Shown here one piece after another: positions 22,871 to 35,800 of a stretch of 64,000 bases of DNA (the stretch's first letter is position 1; each line of letters starts with the position of its first letter). Position numbers and translations under genes: made by a program. The notes beneath the pieces are model-generated. The model was given only the letters and a program-made list of their open reading frames with translations. It did not search any database and was not told where the DNA came from. The stretch lies in NCBI RefSeq assembly GCF_003369915.1, contig NC_046675.1, positions 7,068,001 to 7,132,000 of the forward strand. Direction: 5' to 3'. This stretch comes from Drosophila miranda. Its lineage: Eukaryota; Arthropoda; Insecta; Diptera; Drosophilidae.

Positions 22871-23049
22871 TAAGGTCTGATATTGGTGTGAGAATAGATG
22901 TACAAAAAAAAAGTTAAAAAAAATTGGAAGCAGATCAAATCTAATATAAGAAAATCATGAATACCAAAATTCTAAAAAATACATCGTTTAAGCTCACATA
23001 TGACTGATTATTACTGGGTATAAAAGTAGTTCCCCTTGTTTTTTGTTTT

Positions 23050-24374
23050 TAGGTTTTTTCGGTAGTTTTTATTTTATTTATTTTTTGTCAATTTTGGTGT
23101 GTGTGTTTGTGTTTTCTGCCCTTTAAGTGCATCGTATCGTAACTCTTGCTACAGTTTCCTGTCGATCAATATTTTGTGTGTGTGGTATGTGTGTTTGGAT
23201 AAATGTAGAAAATGTAGAACATACTGCCACACAGGGGCCATCTATGTTCTGTTACCTGATTCTGATCTATTGTGGAAATAGCATTATAATATTATGATCG
23301 TTTTGTTTTGCGTAATACATTAATTACATATTAAATAATTGCTTTGCTTTGTCATTATTGGTTTTTGTTTGTTCTTATAAATTGTATTTGAAAATAGCGC
23401 TTTCGTTGCGTTTAGTAAAAATATATTTGGGCTCTTCTACTGCAGGCTTACAGAGTAATCGTCGTACAATAAGTATACAATATTTTCTTGTATCTCATCC
23501 CATCGTCTCACAAGTGCTACGGCTTCAATATAAAACTGGCATCGTTATCATCAATCAACGCGATTATTGTTTAGGTTTAATGTTTAAACGTACATATTGT
23601 AGGTATATATTTATATAAATTTGTTGTTGCATTTCTTAATTCTCTCTCAAGGCATTGTATGTAGTTTGTATGTTTGTATTTCTTCTGTATTGAATATATG
23701 CAAATTTCGTTTAAATGTACAATTTTAAAACCGGCTTAGTTCCTTTCATTATACGCTTCGTTTAATTCTTTTGTTTGCTTTCTACTTTTTGTTTATTTGT
23801 TTTATAATAAATATCACAACGCATCCTTCCATCCATCCACTTCAATCCCTTTCCATCCAATCATTCGGTTTTGCATTTTCCGGCCTGGACGCTTGCGCCT
23901 CAGGCTGAAAAATGTCAGGCATACAACGAGCTAGCATGCATCATGATGCATCCATCCGTCCATCGATCCGATCTGTTGTCGTTTGTATATTTTTGGAAAA
24001 TATAACACGCAAATGAAAAAGGTTTCAAAATTGCACAAAACACTCCTCCGGCATAAAGACATACTACTACGCGTAGAAAAATCATAAATTAAACGTAATA
24101 AAGATAATAATACAAAAACATTAAAGTTAAACGGAAAACAAGAGTACCCTTCTCCTCCGCAGGACGGTGGGGGGCCTACGAAATATTCGTTACAGATACG
24201 ATTACAAAAATGAACAAAACATCGTTAGAGCTAGCAAAATGTTCGTCGCCTAGGTGTAGATACAATATGCTCATAATCGTAGTTCATTCATTATATAAAA
24301 CTTAACTTAAGTCTGACTTTGTTAGCGCCGTACGTCGGCTCCCGCTCCCGCCCCTGCCCCCGGCCCTATACCGG
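23050..24374 (-). other. kay: Probable kayak 3' UTR
   Basis: This AT-rich region follows the kayak stop codon and contains no coding frame. On the minus strand AATAAA signals overlap at 23073-23082, after which the character changes. A ~1.3-kb 3' UTR is plausible for this immediate-early-type gene. The polyadenylation site is inferred only. Confidence 0.45.
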
Positions 24375-25835
24375 TTATAAGCTGACCAACTTGGACGGCT
24401 CGGTTGTGGGCGTGGGCAGCTCCAGTGGGTGCTTGTTCTGCGAGGTGCAGTTGGGGATCAGCGGACCGGAGACGGGCGTCAGCCCGGTGCCCCCGTCCAT
24501 CAGGGATTCAAAGTTGAAGGTGCCCGTCGACGGTGTCTGGATGGGCACGCCCTGTATCTGCGTGGGAGCCTTGCCGCTCACGCTCAGCTGCATCTGGCCG
24601 CCGAAGGGCCGTTGGAAGGCCAGCGTGTTGGGCCGCTCCTTGGGCATCTTGTTCAGAGTGTTAAGTGTGGGGCCGTTGTGGATACTGCTGATGTTGCTGA
24701 TGGTGGTGGGGAAGCTACCAAAGCCATGCGGCGCCGTGCCCGAGACGGGCGTCTGCAGCGACCCCGCCGGACCGGTGGGCGTCATCAGCGTGGCAATGTT
24801 GGGCAGCGCAAAGCGCTTGTGCGGCGGCGGTCCGTCCTGGTCGAGCGAGGAGCTCGAGTCCAACGCACCGTCGAGCGGCTCGTCCTTGATGTGCAGCAGC
24901 AGATCCTCGTCGATTGGCACCGGCTTGAGATCGAGCGGCGAATTGCTGCGCCCGGTGGAGTTCAGGGTGGCATCGAGGCCGGTGATCGTGCCGCTGCTGC
25001 TGTCATTGCTGTTGCTGTTGTTGTTGTGGTGGCTGCTGCCGCTGCCACAGCTGCCGGCACTGAGGAGGGCCGCTGGCCCGATCAGCCCGTTGCAGGTGGT
25101 CACGCTGAGCATATCGGCACGCACCTTCTGGCACGTGGGACGGTGTGCCTGCAGGAAGTACTCCAGCTGGTTCTTCGTCTCGTTGAGCAGCTCCATCTCC
25201 TTCTTCAGACTCTCGCCCCGCTTCTCCAGCAGCTCGACCTCTTCGGTGAGTTCGTTGGTCTGGTCGACGCGTCGCTTGCGACAGCGTGCCGCCGCCTGCT
25301 TGTTTCTCTCCCGCCGGATGCGACGCTTCTCCTCCTCCTCGGGCGTCATATTGGCGGACCTGTTCGGGCGCCGTCCGCCGCCGCGACGCGCCGGTGTGGC
25401 ACTGTTTGAGGTATTTGTGTTGCGTCCGGCTGCGGCCAGGACGTTGCTGAAGTTATTGGCGCCGCCAGTACCGCCGCCGCTGTTGCCCATCATGTGTCCG
25501 TTCTGATAGGAGGTGCTGTCTGTGGCTCCACTTGCTGCAAGTCAAAAGGGAAAACCAATTAGTATTTCTATGGTTGAAATGTATGAAATGCTTACAAGTA
25601 TCGGATATGCTCTGATCCTCATTCATTTGCCCATCGGCCCAGGAGCCGTTGGACTCCTCCGTATCGCTGCCGGGCATAACGCTGGCCCCGCAATCGAATA
25701 CCTGCTGCTGCTGTTGCTGCTGCTGCTGCTGGCTGATCAGCGGATTGCTCACACCAATGATGGTGGCCGTTGTGGTTGTTGTGGGTACCACAGATGATGC
25801 CAAACCGTTGCCATTTCCATTGCCATTGCCGTTGC

Positions 25836-25867
<32 letters not shown>

Positions 25868-26022
25868 ACCAATGGGGCCAGCGGGGGTGGCTTGAAGCCG
25901 GCCTGATATGGTGCATCGTTGGTCATCTCGTAGAATGTCTCCTCAATGCTGCGCAGCGTGGTCGGCGTCAGCGTAGGCGTCGTCAGCGTTGGTGCACTCT
26001 GTATGCCATCGAATGTTCCGAG
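24375..26022 (-). CDS. kay: kayak (Drosophila Fos): shared exons with the bZIP domain and C terminus
   Basis: Two exons shared by all isoforms (26022-25596 and 25534-24375) encode 528 residues. The first begins [20 protein letters not shown] with Thr-Pro sites, then Asn, Gly-Asn and Gln runs. The second carries the basic region ([20 protein letters not shown], genome about 25328-25266) and a leucine zipper with Leu every seventh residue (about 25250-25143) ending [12 protein letters not shown]. This is the Fos family signature; Kayak pairs with Jun-related antigen to form AP-1 in JNK, ecdysone and wound responses. The C-terminal part holds further S/T-P sites and a conserved [15 protein letters not shown] segment. 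The acceptor before 26022 leaves phase 0 and receives four different first exons. Confidence 0.97.
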
Positions 26023-26715
26023 CTGCAATACAAAATAAACGAAATTAATCAAAAATGTTGACAATTCCTTTGATGTGTAAGATATGAATATTAGTTTATT
26101 AGATTTGATTATTAGTTTAAGATTTACTCATCGATAGTATTATAAGAAATACCAATGTACTCGATATATCGATACTTGTCCTCGACATTCGAATTCATTC
26201 GAATACGACGATCAAGAAAGAAGAACATATAATAAAACCGTGCTATTAAAAGTTTACATATGTTTAATTTGTTCTGAGAGGGAGAGGGACAGGGAGAGAA
26301 CTGTAGACACAGAGTGAAATGTAGACAGAGAGAGGATGTGAGAGAGATCCATCAATTGAATGTTTACATTTCTGTTCTATTGTTATTCGGTTTTGTATAC
26401 CCTTTCAGACACATTTCTGAAGCATTTTCGACCACCGTCTGTTTTTTTCCATGCAGAATCTTTTGCTTGAATGGAATCCTCAAAGATTGGATCACTATAA
26501 AGTGGCTACCATACACATAGATCCATTTCCTAGGGTATCCAACAATTCGCTCTCCACATTCTGGCCTCTCTTGCTTCGTCTTCAATCTATTTTTAGAGAT
26601 GAACAAAAAACGCAATTGTTTTGCGCCCAAAAAACCAAAGCATCGTCGCATTCCAACACTTTAAAATTACAATTTTCGATATCGATACATCCCCCCAACC
26701 GATACCGATATATAC
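26023..26715 (-). other. kayak intron with two DRE sites
   Basis: The intron between exon a and the shared exons holds two perfect TATCGATA words, at 26167-26174 and 26680-26687. It also has a G/A-rich stretch near 26276-26345. Their presence in the intron might indicate chromatin-boundary or promoter activity. Nothing coding is seen. Confidence 0.4.
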
Positions 26716-27390
26716 CTGCTGCATAAATAGCTCGCTGGCTAAAAAACTGGCAATTTCACTGGCATCCATAGCAAACTTGTCGCCATTCGTTGTTGTTGAA
26801 TTATTCGTTGTTGTTGTTGGATTATTCGTTGGTGTAGTTTTTGTTGGTGTTGCTTTTTGAGTTGGCGTGGTGGTTGCCACTGCTGCTGTTGGTTGTTGTT
26901 GTTGCTGTTGATTGTAATTAATGTGCGCACAATTGTTGTTGAATTCCTGTTGCTGTTGTTGTGTAAAAAAGTTCTGCATTTGGCACATGGCGGCCATGGC
27001 GGCGGCGTTGGTGTTGGTTGCTGCATTGGTAAACGTTTGCCGCAGCTGATGCTGCTGTTGCTGTTGCTGTTGCAGATGTTGGTGTTGCTGCGGCTGCTGC
27101 TCGTAGGAGGCAGCCGGCTGCTGCGTGGGCAATTGTCGCTGACGTAACATTTGCTGCTCTTGCTGTTGTTGTTGTTGGTAGTATTGATTGGCAGCAGCAG
27201 AGGCATTATATGGCCATTGTATCTGCGGTTGAGCGTTCTGCGTCAGGCCGTTTTGTTGCGTATGAGTCGTATGTGGTGTCTGTTGCAGCTGTGTCTGTTG
27301 CTGTTGCTGTAGCTGTTGTGCCTGATGCAGCTGATGGAGGTAGGGATGGTAGCACGCGTTATGCGCTCTACCATTGAGATTTTTCATCAT
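26716..27390 (-). CDS. kay: kayak first coding exon a (Gln-rich, 225 codons)
   Basis: The exon starts MMKNLNGRAHNACYHPYLHQ and is dominated by Gln, Asn and Thr runs. It ends FLASELFMQQ at a GTATAT donor in phase 0, so it continues directly to LGTFDGIQ. The predicted isoform has about 753 residues. This matches the long (alpha-type) Fos isoform known in D. melanogaster. It is the first-exon alternative nearest to the shared exons, about 700 bp upstream. Several opa repeats are likely to vary in length between strains. The MM start leaves the choice between two adjacent ATGs open. Confidence 0.93.
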
Positions 27391-28827
27391 TTGTTCGTTG
27401 TTTCCTTCCTATCTAGATCCTAAGCTATCTCTTATGTGCTAATCTCTCTCTTAATATTATGTATACGCAATGTCTGATCACGTATACGCACAGTTGGGCG
27501 CAATGACTAGTTTTCGTTATTCGTTAATCAACAATATAATGGGACAACAATGATATATATATAGTATATTCAATCAAAAATCAACAGAAACAGTTTCTAA
27601 TTTATTTTTAAATCTAAATGAAAACTCTTCTTTGTTTTAAATTATTAATATTTACATCAAAAAGCAAAAGATCTTCTATCTATCTTTAAATATATATATA
27701 TTCTATAGATTCCTATATGTAGGCTTGTCTTTATGGTTGTTGTTGTTGTTGTCGCAGTAGTTGTTGTTGTTGTTTCGTTCGTTGTTGGTTTTTTCTTTAT
27801 ATTTGGTTTAGATTTTGGTTATATTTTCGTTTTGGAGCAGTGTTTCCTTTCCTTTCGTTTCGTGACGTAGATTCGTTTTGTTCAATTCAATTCCTCAATC
27901 GTCGCCCTCCGTCTTCCGGGGGTCTGAGACGCTTCACGATAAGCATTGGCTGATTTCGCAAAGGATCGAAATGAGTATTCCACATAATCAGCACTGAAGT
28001 AATTATCGTAGCCTTCAGGGCTTCAAATCCAGCGAGACAGGCACGTGTTTTCTATAATTATATAACGAGGAGGGCTTTCGTTTTACGGATTGAGCCTTGC
28101 GCCAGTTTTTCGATTCGATTCGTTTTCGTTTCGATTCTCATGGGTATACGGCGGGCAACGCCTCTAAAAAAAAACTACGAAAAAAACTATTCCTCTGCCT
28201 TTTGCTTTGGGCCAGCAATTCGCTTTTATCGTATCTATATATATGTATATATATATAATATTATATAGACGGCATGCGGCATGCAACGTAAACTGAGAAA
28301 ATGTGCGTCTCGTTTTATTTTTTGATTCCTCCTTTTGTTTTTATTTTTACTTGTATTCTATTTTCATTTCATTTTATTCCTCGATTCGTTTTTGGCAATG
28401 CACACGCGCGCGCCGCAAAACAAACGGCAGAAAATTTGTCAAAACACAGACCAAAAACCCACAGAAAAATCGGAAAAAACAATTGCAATTTTTGCTTTTC
28501 TGTTTTTCTGTTTTTTGGTTTTTCTTGTTGTTTCTGTTTCGAATTTCCAAATTTATTTTCGTTTTGTTCGCTATTCGTTTTCGGTGTTTTTTTTTTTGGT
28601 TCGGTTGTTCGGGTTTTTCTCGAGCAGGAAAAAGCGCGCGCGCGATCGCCTTTTGGTTTTTGTTTCTCGAATATTTTTTCTAAACTTCGATGGTTCGTTG
28701 TTCGTTTGCGACTGATTCCGGGGCGAGCGAGAAAAATTGGCAACGATCAAGAGATCTAGAGATTGCGATTTATCTAGAGAACAGCAGCCGCAGCAGCCAG
28801 CACACAGAATCCCCAGAGAGCACTCTC

Positions 28828-28841
28828 TCTCTCGAGAGAGA
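28828..28841. promoter_or_regulatory. Palindromic GAGA element
   Basis: CTCTCTCGAGAGAG is a perfect palindrome that presents GAGAG on both strands, about 1.4 kb upstream of kayak exon a. The GAGA factor (Trl) and Psq recognise such words. Function is inferred. Confidence 0.4.
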
Positions 28842-31800
28842 AACCAACTTAGAAAATCAAATAAATTTAAATGCTGGCTGCTCTTAATTGAGCGGCAGCC
28901 CACACAGGGGCGACAGGGGCGGGGCAGCCCACGCGTATCTTTCAGATATGATCATATGCCGTGCCCGCCAGAGATGTGGGTTATTTCCGATTTGGCGGAT
29001 CCCTGGAAGCGCTTTTACTTTGCCATAAATCACACATTCAGGGGAACTGTTTTTGGGCCAATTTGCGGATCGTAACATAACATTTATTTATAGCAGAACC
29101 GAGCAGAACATAACAGAACTGTCGTCTGTCACATCTGACAGATGGATGAGTGTTGTGTGCCACAACAGGTGGAACCAGAGAGACCCCCTGTCTCGCAAGA
29201 GCTCTAAATACGGGGTATTCGAGGGGTATATTGTGTGGATAAACACTTTAGAGGTACACGATCTAGGATCAATGAGGTCTCTCTCTGCGGAACACCTGGA
29301 GACGGATCAAGGAGCCTTTAAAGAGCTCGAATCTTGGGATTCAGTTCTCCACCGCACTCTGAAATAATTTTGTACTTTGGTTTCATTTCATTGTCATTTC
29401 CACATCATCTCAAGAGATTTCCTAAGGTGTAAAGCGCTCTTCCTTGTTTTCTGGTTTATTTCCGCCTGTTAAATGTTGTTCTTTGTTGTACGATATTTAT
29501 TTATTGACTGATCTTATCGGAGGGAGGATACATTGCCCAATCCAAAAGGCCATTCCCTTATTCCGCCGTCGTTTGTGTGTGGCACAGGCAAACAATCGAT
29601 TTTATTCTTTGTACGCATGTTTATTTTATATTTATATTTATTTATTTATTTTATGTGGCATTTACTTTTGAAGAAACCCGCCGTTCAAGCACCTTCCACA
29701 CGCTGTCTGGTCGGAGACTTTCATTTTAACCCACTTTCGAATGTAAATTTGCTTTTGCGAACCTGAACATGAACCGTATTTAGCCGATGAATCAGTCAAT
29801 TTAAAATATATACCTACTATATATTATAGTAAATAATAACATCAGCAATTGTCTAAATTGAAACGGTCAGGGCAGACGTCTCTCTCTCTTATCAGAGAGG
29901 TCTGGGCACCCAGAGTTCACGTCTGAGGGTCAATTGAGCTGCGCCAAAGCGTGGCAAATGAAATGAACAGAGCACCAGAGCTCCAGAGCACCAGACCACA
30001 GAACTACTGACGTAGTGCTGACTAATACATGGGTCTGCTGCTGCTGCTGCTGCGGCTGCAAATTTGATTACAGTGAGACTCCGCACAGCTGTCTGTCCGT
30101 ACAGTGGGGCATTGGCTCTAAAAGAACGGCGATTTGCATTGCCCACCTATGACCTTGACTCTAATTAGTTCAACATTTTGCGCTCTCCTCCTGGCGGGGA
30201 GGGGGAGGTGGTGCAGCGGGAATTGGCAACAAGTTGACAGCCAAAGAAACATCGCATCGACTTTTGCCGCCTCTGTGTTTCAGAGCTGACGTGTTGACTT
30301 ATTTTTAGTTCAATTTTTGCCTGACAATGACGTAATAAAGGCAAAATAAAAACAACAAAAACTTGGCAACATCAAAAGCAAAACTTATAGCAACAAAAAC
30401 AACAAAAAAAAAAGCAAAAGCACAGTCGACAACAATTTGTATTGTTTATATCATAAGTGGCGTTGAATTATTATCAAGTGTCGAGGTGGAAGGGAGACAG
30501 CAGGCACTGTTAAGAGTCAGCTGTTAAGTACTTAACAGTGGACTGTTAGCGCACGCTGTTAAACGGAAACAGGCCACTGTTAGTCCTCTGGTGCAGCCTG
30601 TACCTTGCTTAAATCTGCTTTGTGAGGGATTTTTGCCTATGATTAATGTTCTATCTGGATTACTATGGCAAAAGCAGGGGAAATATGGCACGTTCTTTGC
30701 AATTTTCACACTTTTTATAGACAAAATTGAACTAGAGCTTAGTGGATCATTTTAAATAGCTTATTGTTTGAAATCAGTTGTTCTTAGCAGTTTCCAGTCG
30801 TAAATTGTGCATAAATATAATACAAAACTGTGCCGTCTGGGCCTCAAGCTTAAGGGGTCTGGTCTTCTAGTCTTTCGATTTAAATAATTTGATAAGAGGC
30901 TTATGGAATTATTTTATATCTAACTGACAAGATGTTAATCAGAATATACCGCTTTTCCTGAAAGTAGTAGAATCTAAATATATATCTACATTTTACTAAT
31001 TCAATAAATAAACCAATTATTTTATTTTAAATTTTATTCCTTGCCTTTCCATGCCATTGCCCTGCTAAAAACTATATATCTCCGCTGCTATTCTCTTTCC
31101 AAATCAAGATCGAAACACAAGCAAACAATTTCGCTAGTTGCTATTAGTTTTGCAATTGCATAAATTAACTAACTGTCGAGCTTGTTAAATACAAAAAATA
31201 ACAAAAAATAAATTGCCTTGATGAAGGTTACCGCAATGCCTCTGAATGTTTAGTTAGAAATGCGCATAATTATAGTAGGAGCTAAACAGAAAAAAATACA
31301 ATACATATATATTGTATTTTTCGAATGGCAAAGACTTCAAATGCAGCAGAGGCATTGTGTTGTGCCTCAATGCGGTTGCAATGTCAGAAAAAAAATCCAG
31401 AGAGGAGAGAGAGAGGTAGAAAAGTTGACAAGTTCAAGTGCGTTTCGAGCAGGATTCCACATATAATATATATAGGGAGAGACTTCCCTTGACGATAAGC
31501 ATAACTCGTATAGTAGTTACTTCTGCGTATTTCTATATGATTTGCATTTGCGAATATATATGCAAATATTCTGCGAATAAAACAATTAACGCAAAGGAGA
31601 AGGCAAATCATATATATGTAAATTTTTTTCGCATGAACGTGACCGCAATGCCAGAAAGGAAGGAAAGAGAGTGTGCTGGGCCGCCTCTGGGGGCCTCTGT
31701 TGATAAAGCCCAAGCCAGAACCAACAGAATTTTTGGAGTGCCACCGAGTCAATGGCCGGCAGCGTGGCGATGGACAGCAGCCATTTTTAGGCACGCCAGC

Positions 31801-32599
31801 AGGCAGCCCCTTGACCATATCGTGCTTATATAACATACACAAACAAAGATATATATATATACATATATATATGTATAAGAAAACAAAAATTTTTGGCTGT
31901 GAAAAGCAGCGCCGTCATTAAAATCACTTGAGGTTTAACCATTTTTGGAACGCCCCCACAAAAAACAAGAAAAATAAATAAAAATTGAATTAAAGTTAAG
32001 AAATTTTTGTATTTTTTGTGATTTTTATTTGAACTGCTGCACAGGCCATAATTCAAAATTTGCCAAAAAGTGCAGCACACAAAAAAAAGCGGATGTCAAG
32101 GCGCAGGGAGAAATAAATTTCAACTCGAAGTCCGAGTCGGCTACGAGAGGAGGCTGTGCGAGGGAGGGAGGGGGGAGTGGTGTCAGGCCTTAAGTTGAGT
32201 GTCAAATTAATCAGGCTTTTGGTACGGGCCAGGGCGTGGAATAAACAGCGATTGACAAATTTGCATGCGATATTTAAAAAGGCAGCAAAAAAAAAAAAGC
32301 ATGCGCTAAAATATTTATGTTCTGGCGTTTGCCTGGGGGGTGCATTGAACCCTCCTCTCTCTCTGGAAATGTAGAAATTTATTTGTTTTTGGGTTGGGTT
32401 CAGGGGTTGGGGGTTCTAACCATCGAAGAGTGATTTTTTTTGTATAATTAAAGTGCGCCCTCGATATACGCAAACGGGCAAACGTGCAGCTAATAAAATG
32501 ACGCGACATTGGTCTGGGAATAATTTATTTAAATGCATTTTGTCGCGACGCGACACACACACGACAGAGAAAACGAACAATGAAGCAAACCAGCGTTTT

Positions 32600-32633
32600 G
32601 GGGGGGTGTGGGGGCTGTGGGGGCTGTGGGGGG
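32600..32633 (+). other. Strong G-quadruplex-forming motif
   Basis: Four G-runs of 5-7 bases are separated by short TGT or CTGT loops. It lies in a kayak intron, with the G-rich strand opposite to the transcript. A GGACA-type short repeat follows at about 32715-32750. Confidence 0.7.
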
Positions 32634-34228
32634 TGTACGGAATTTATGGCCAAGTTTGCAGTTCGAGGAAATGGCAAACAAACGACGCGTCGTCGAGGCG
32701 CCACCAAAGGATAAAAGTGCAGGACAGGACAGGGACAGGACAGGGCCAGACAGGAGACACTAGACAAGACAGAGCCAAAAAAGAAAGGACCTCGGAGAGA
32801 GAGAGAGTGGTAAAAGTTGTTTTCACTTTTTATTTTCGAGGTTTGGCCAATTCCGATTCCAAGAAGGACATGACCGCAGGACAGAGCCGTTTGCCAAGCT
32901 CAAATTACGGCTGGCAGGAGTCAAAGTAAAAAAGGAAAGGGGGCCATCAGGGGAAAGGGCCCAGTTGCAGTCGTGTGTCTCTACTGTCAAATTATCTGCA
33001 GCAAATTCTGTTGGCAGGCCCCTAAAAAGTCCATTATCCATTACGTGTACGTGTCTCAGCCAGGGGCTGCTTCTTTGGTGGAAAATCCACACGAATTAAG
33101 AAGGAAATTCAATTAAATCGACTGACCGCACACACTACATTAATTTGGACTGCATCTTAATTCAATTTCAGTGGCTGTTGCACGCTCCATGGTCTCTACG
33201 CCGCCATGTGGCATGATCGAAGCGTTTTTAGGCCAGTTCTGTAGGGGAGAAAGGGTGCCGCAGAGTGGGGTTTGGCGCTGCCAGGTGTAGGTAGGCTCTC
33301 TCACACAAAGGAAAGTTATTGTTTCCCCCACAGACTTCAAGTGATTTCTTTCATGACAAGGGGGCCCACGGCAAATCGAAGAACGCCCACCACTAACCGA
33401 AAAAAAACACAGATTCCATTGCGAAAGTACAGCCACGAAATCAAATACAAAATAAATGAATGTAAGAGCCAGAGACAGACCATATTCGTTTTTGTTTTTT
33501 GCTCTTTTTTTCGAGTTAATTAAAAGAAAGTTGGACTTTGTCTGGATATTGCGGGGGCGCCCGTCCTCCCATTGCCTGTCGACTTACGAGTAATAAAACA
33601 ATTTGAAGAGAGCTTAAGCGGCGGTGTGGGACGTTGCGGGGCATGTGGCAAGTGTTTGACTTGCAGCATGTCACTTTGAACCGCCCCAATTGTGAGTGAT
33701 CCCCTCCTCCATACATAATTCCCTCCGACTATCAAGTGTCACGCGAATGAGGTTCACAAGTCAAAGGGTTCACCCCATTTGGACCCTCATTCACTTTCAT
33801 ATCATACAAAATTAACCAAAAAAACGAGAAAAAAAGTTCCCTCAGCGGAAAAGTGCAGTAAAAAAAACTGATAAAATGTCACGAAAATCGCACGTGTCCA
33901 AGATATCAGCCATAGAGCGGCGGCGGCGCACCAGACGGCGACCGAGAACCCGTTGGAAAAAGCGCAACGGCAGACCAGACCGGACCGCACCGCACCGGAT
34001 CACTGGACTGTGAAATGCAATGTGCAAAAAAATAACCAAAAAAATTAAGCCAAAAAGAAAAACAATGCTAACTGTTAATGGTGGGCATGAATTTGCAACG
34101 TGATTTACCGTTTGGGGGTGATTTTTTGGTTAAAGAAAAATCTTGGGGTGTAGTCCAGGAAAAGACAAGAATGATCACCATAGGGTTTTTTTTATAGACA
34201 GAAGGAACACAAAAAACCAGTTGAAGTG

Positions 34229-34285
34229 CACCTGCCGTTGGGCTCTTTGAACACCTGGCTTTTTCACAATTTTAGGGCTAGAGGA
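34229..34285 (+). repeat. Short dispersed element A, copy 1
   Basis: The element contains two CACCTG E-boxes at 34229-34234 and 34252-34257, joined by GGCTCTTTGAA, and ends near GGGCTAGAG. A second copy with the same 23-bp E-box spacing lies at 51303. Repressors of the Snail/Escargot/Scratch family bind this E-box, so a regulatory role is possible. Confidence 0.6.
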
Positions 34286-35303
34286 ATGCGTTCTTGGGGG
34301 GTGGAAATGCAGAATTTATGCATTGAATTTGGGTGGCAGATAAATCTACAATAACTACTGAAATATCTTAAAAGAAATGGCATTTAGGACTGAATATTAA
34401 ATAATTAATTAAATATTAAATTAAATAATAAATAATTAAAAATTAATTAAGCAAAGCTTAGGCTTAAAATTCCATTTAAAAATTGAATTTTTTTTTAACC
34501 TTAAGAATTTTGCTTTTTAAGAGCCTAAAATAATACTTTTAAATATTTCAGTTGAAGGGATTTTGTAAGTTATTTATTAATTATTATTAATATTTTCTAT
34601 ATCAAATATTTTGCAACTTTTTATTATTAAAATAATCCCACATAAAATTCTCTATCTTTTACACATCTCCAACCCAATCCCTATCAAAAATATCGTTGTA
34701 TCTTTCCACATTCCTCGATAGCAAAGCATAAAATTGGATCCAATGATTTATTCCCTATCCTATCTATCGTGTCGTATGACAATCCAACAATTTCCTTTAC
34801 GAGCCACAGCCAACAAAAAAAAACTCGTTTTTCCCTTATCAAAAAAAAACACACAACAAAATATAGAAATCTTTTTTAGGGTAATGAGCATTGAATAGAG
34901 TGTGGATTGGGTAGATCCAATGGGCGGGGCGGGGCCGGGCCGGGCTTTATCGGTGGACAAACACAAACAAAACTAAAAACCCGATACAGACAGGGGTTCA
35001 AGGGGTAAAAGTGGCAAAATGGCATAGAAATAACAAGGGGAATCTCCAATTTCCAAGAATTCCATGCGAACGATAACGAGAAAGCTTATTGGCAGAAATA
35101 AATAAATATCAGAGGCGTAATTTACAAAAAAATATATATAGTGTAGAGTAATTCTAGAAATTTCATGGCAAAACACTGATAGGAGTGGAACATAGAGCTG
35201 ATAACACTCTCCGATGGGGCGGGCGCCTAAAGTATGCCAAAGTTGGGGTGGGATTGGGGCGGGGGGCGGTTGGGGGCTACGGATAGATTTTCAGAGATCT
35301 TAC

Positions 35304-35381
35304 CACTTTGGGCAACGGCGATAGCGGCATGCTAAACAGGTACTCATCGCCAAAGATATTGTAGTTATCCAGCGTCATCAT
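35304..35381 (-). CDS. kay: kayak first coding exon b (short, 26 codons)
   Basis: The exon begins with two ATGs (35381 and 35378), reads [15 protein letters not shown] then [10 protein letters not shown], and ends in phase 0 at a GTAAGA donor. It continues to LGTFDGIQ, giving an isoform of about 553-554 residues. The peptide closely resembles the start of the short (beta-type) D. melanogaster Fos isoform, as I remember it. A TATA box lies about 450 bp upstream. The frame stays open upstream of the ATG but without another ATG. Confidence 0.92.
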
Positions 35382-35800
35382 GGATCTGCTGGTGTCTGTG
35401 GTATCTGTATCTGTATCTTTTGTTTTGTTTCCGGCACAAAGTCTATTTTGACGATTAGCCAAATGATTCAAGGCGATTTCTGGCGAAATACGCCTTTGTA
35501 TATGTCTTTCAAAATTCAGTTCACACACGGCCACAAATGTATCTCGACGGATCGATGTATCTGTATCTGTGCCTGTTGTACGAGTGGCGCGCGATCGTGC
35601 GAATTATTTGCGTTGTCCGTATTTCAATATTTCCGAGAATTGTTTTTATTTTCAGCTATTCTTTTGGTTTTTGCTTCGATACAAATGCCGCAAACATTCT
35701 GTTTTTACAGTAATTTCACTCGATATATTACGTTTGACGGTTTACTGTTTTGTAAAACACCAGAGATTATTGCCGAAGCGTTTCGCACGGCCAACTTGTT

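Larger units (their letters stand above)
27391..35303 (-). other. kayak intronic / 5' UTR region between first exons a and b
   Basis: No gene is supported. The interval contains AT-rich blocks, a CTCTCTCGAGAGAG palindrome near 28828-28841 (two-sided GAGA-factor type), a strong G-run motif at 32600-32633, GC boxes at 34921-34943 and short repeat element A1 near 34229. The part just above 27391 should contain the exon a 5' UTR. A TATATAA word on the minus strand near 28250-28262 could serve a promoter, but this is weak. Confidence 0.4.

Noticed and set aside
24319..25506. 395-codon frame on the plus strand
   Set aside because: It is antisense to the kayak bZIP exon. It has no splice support and its composition follows from the GC-rich third positions of the real gene.
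28301..28759. Three overlapping Phe-rich frames
   Set aside because: They result from a T-rich tract (TTTT repeats) that leaves all frames open.
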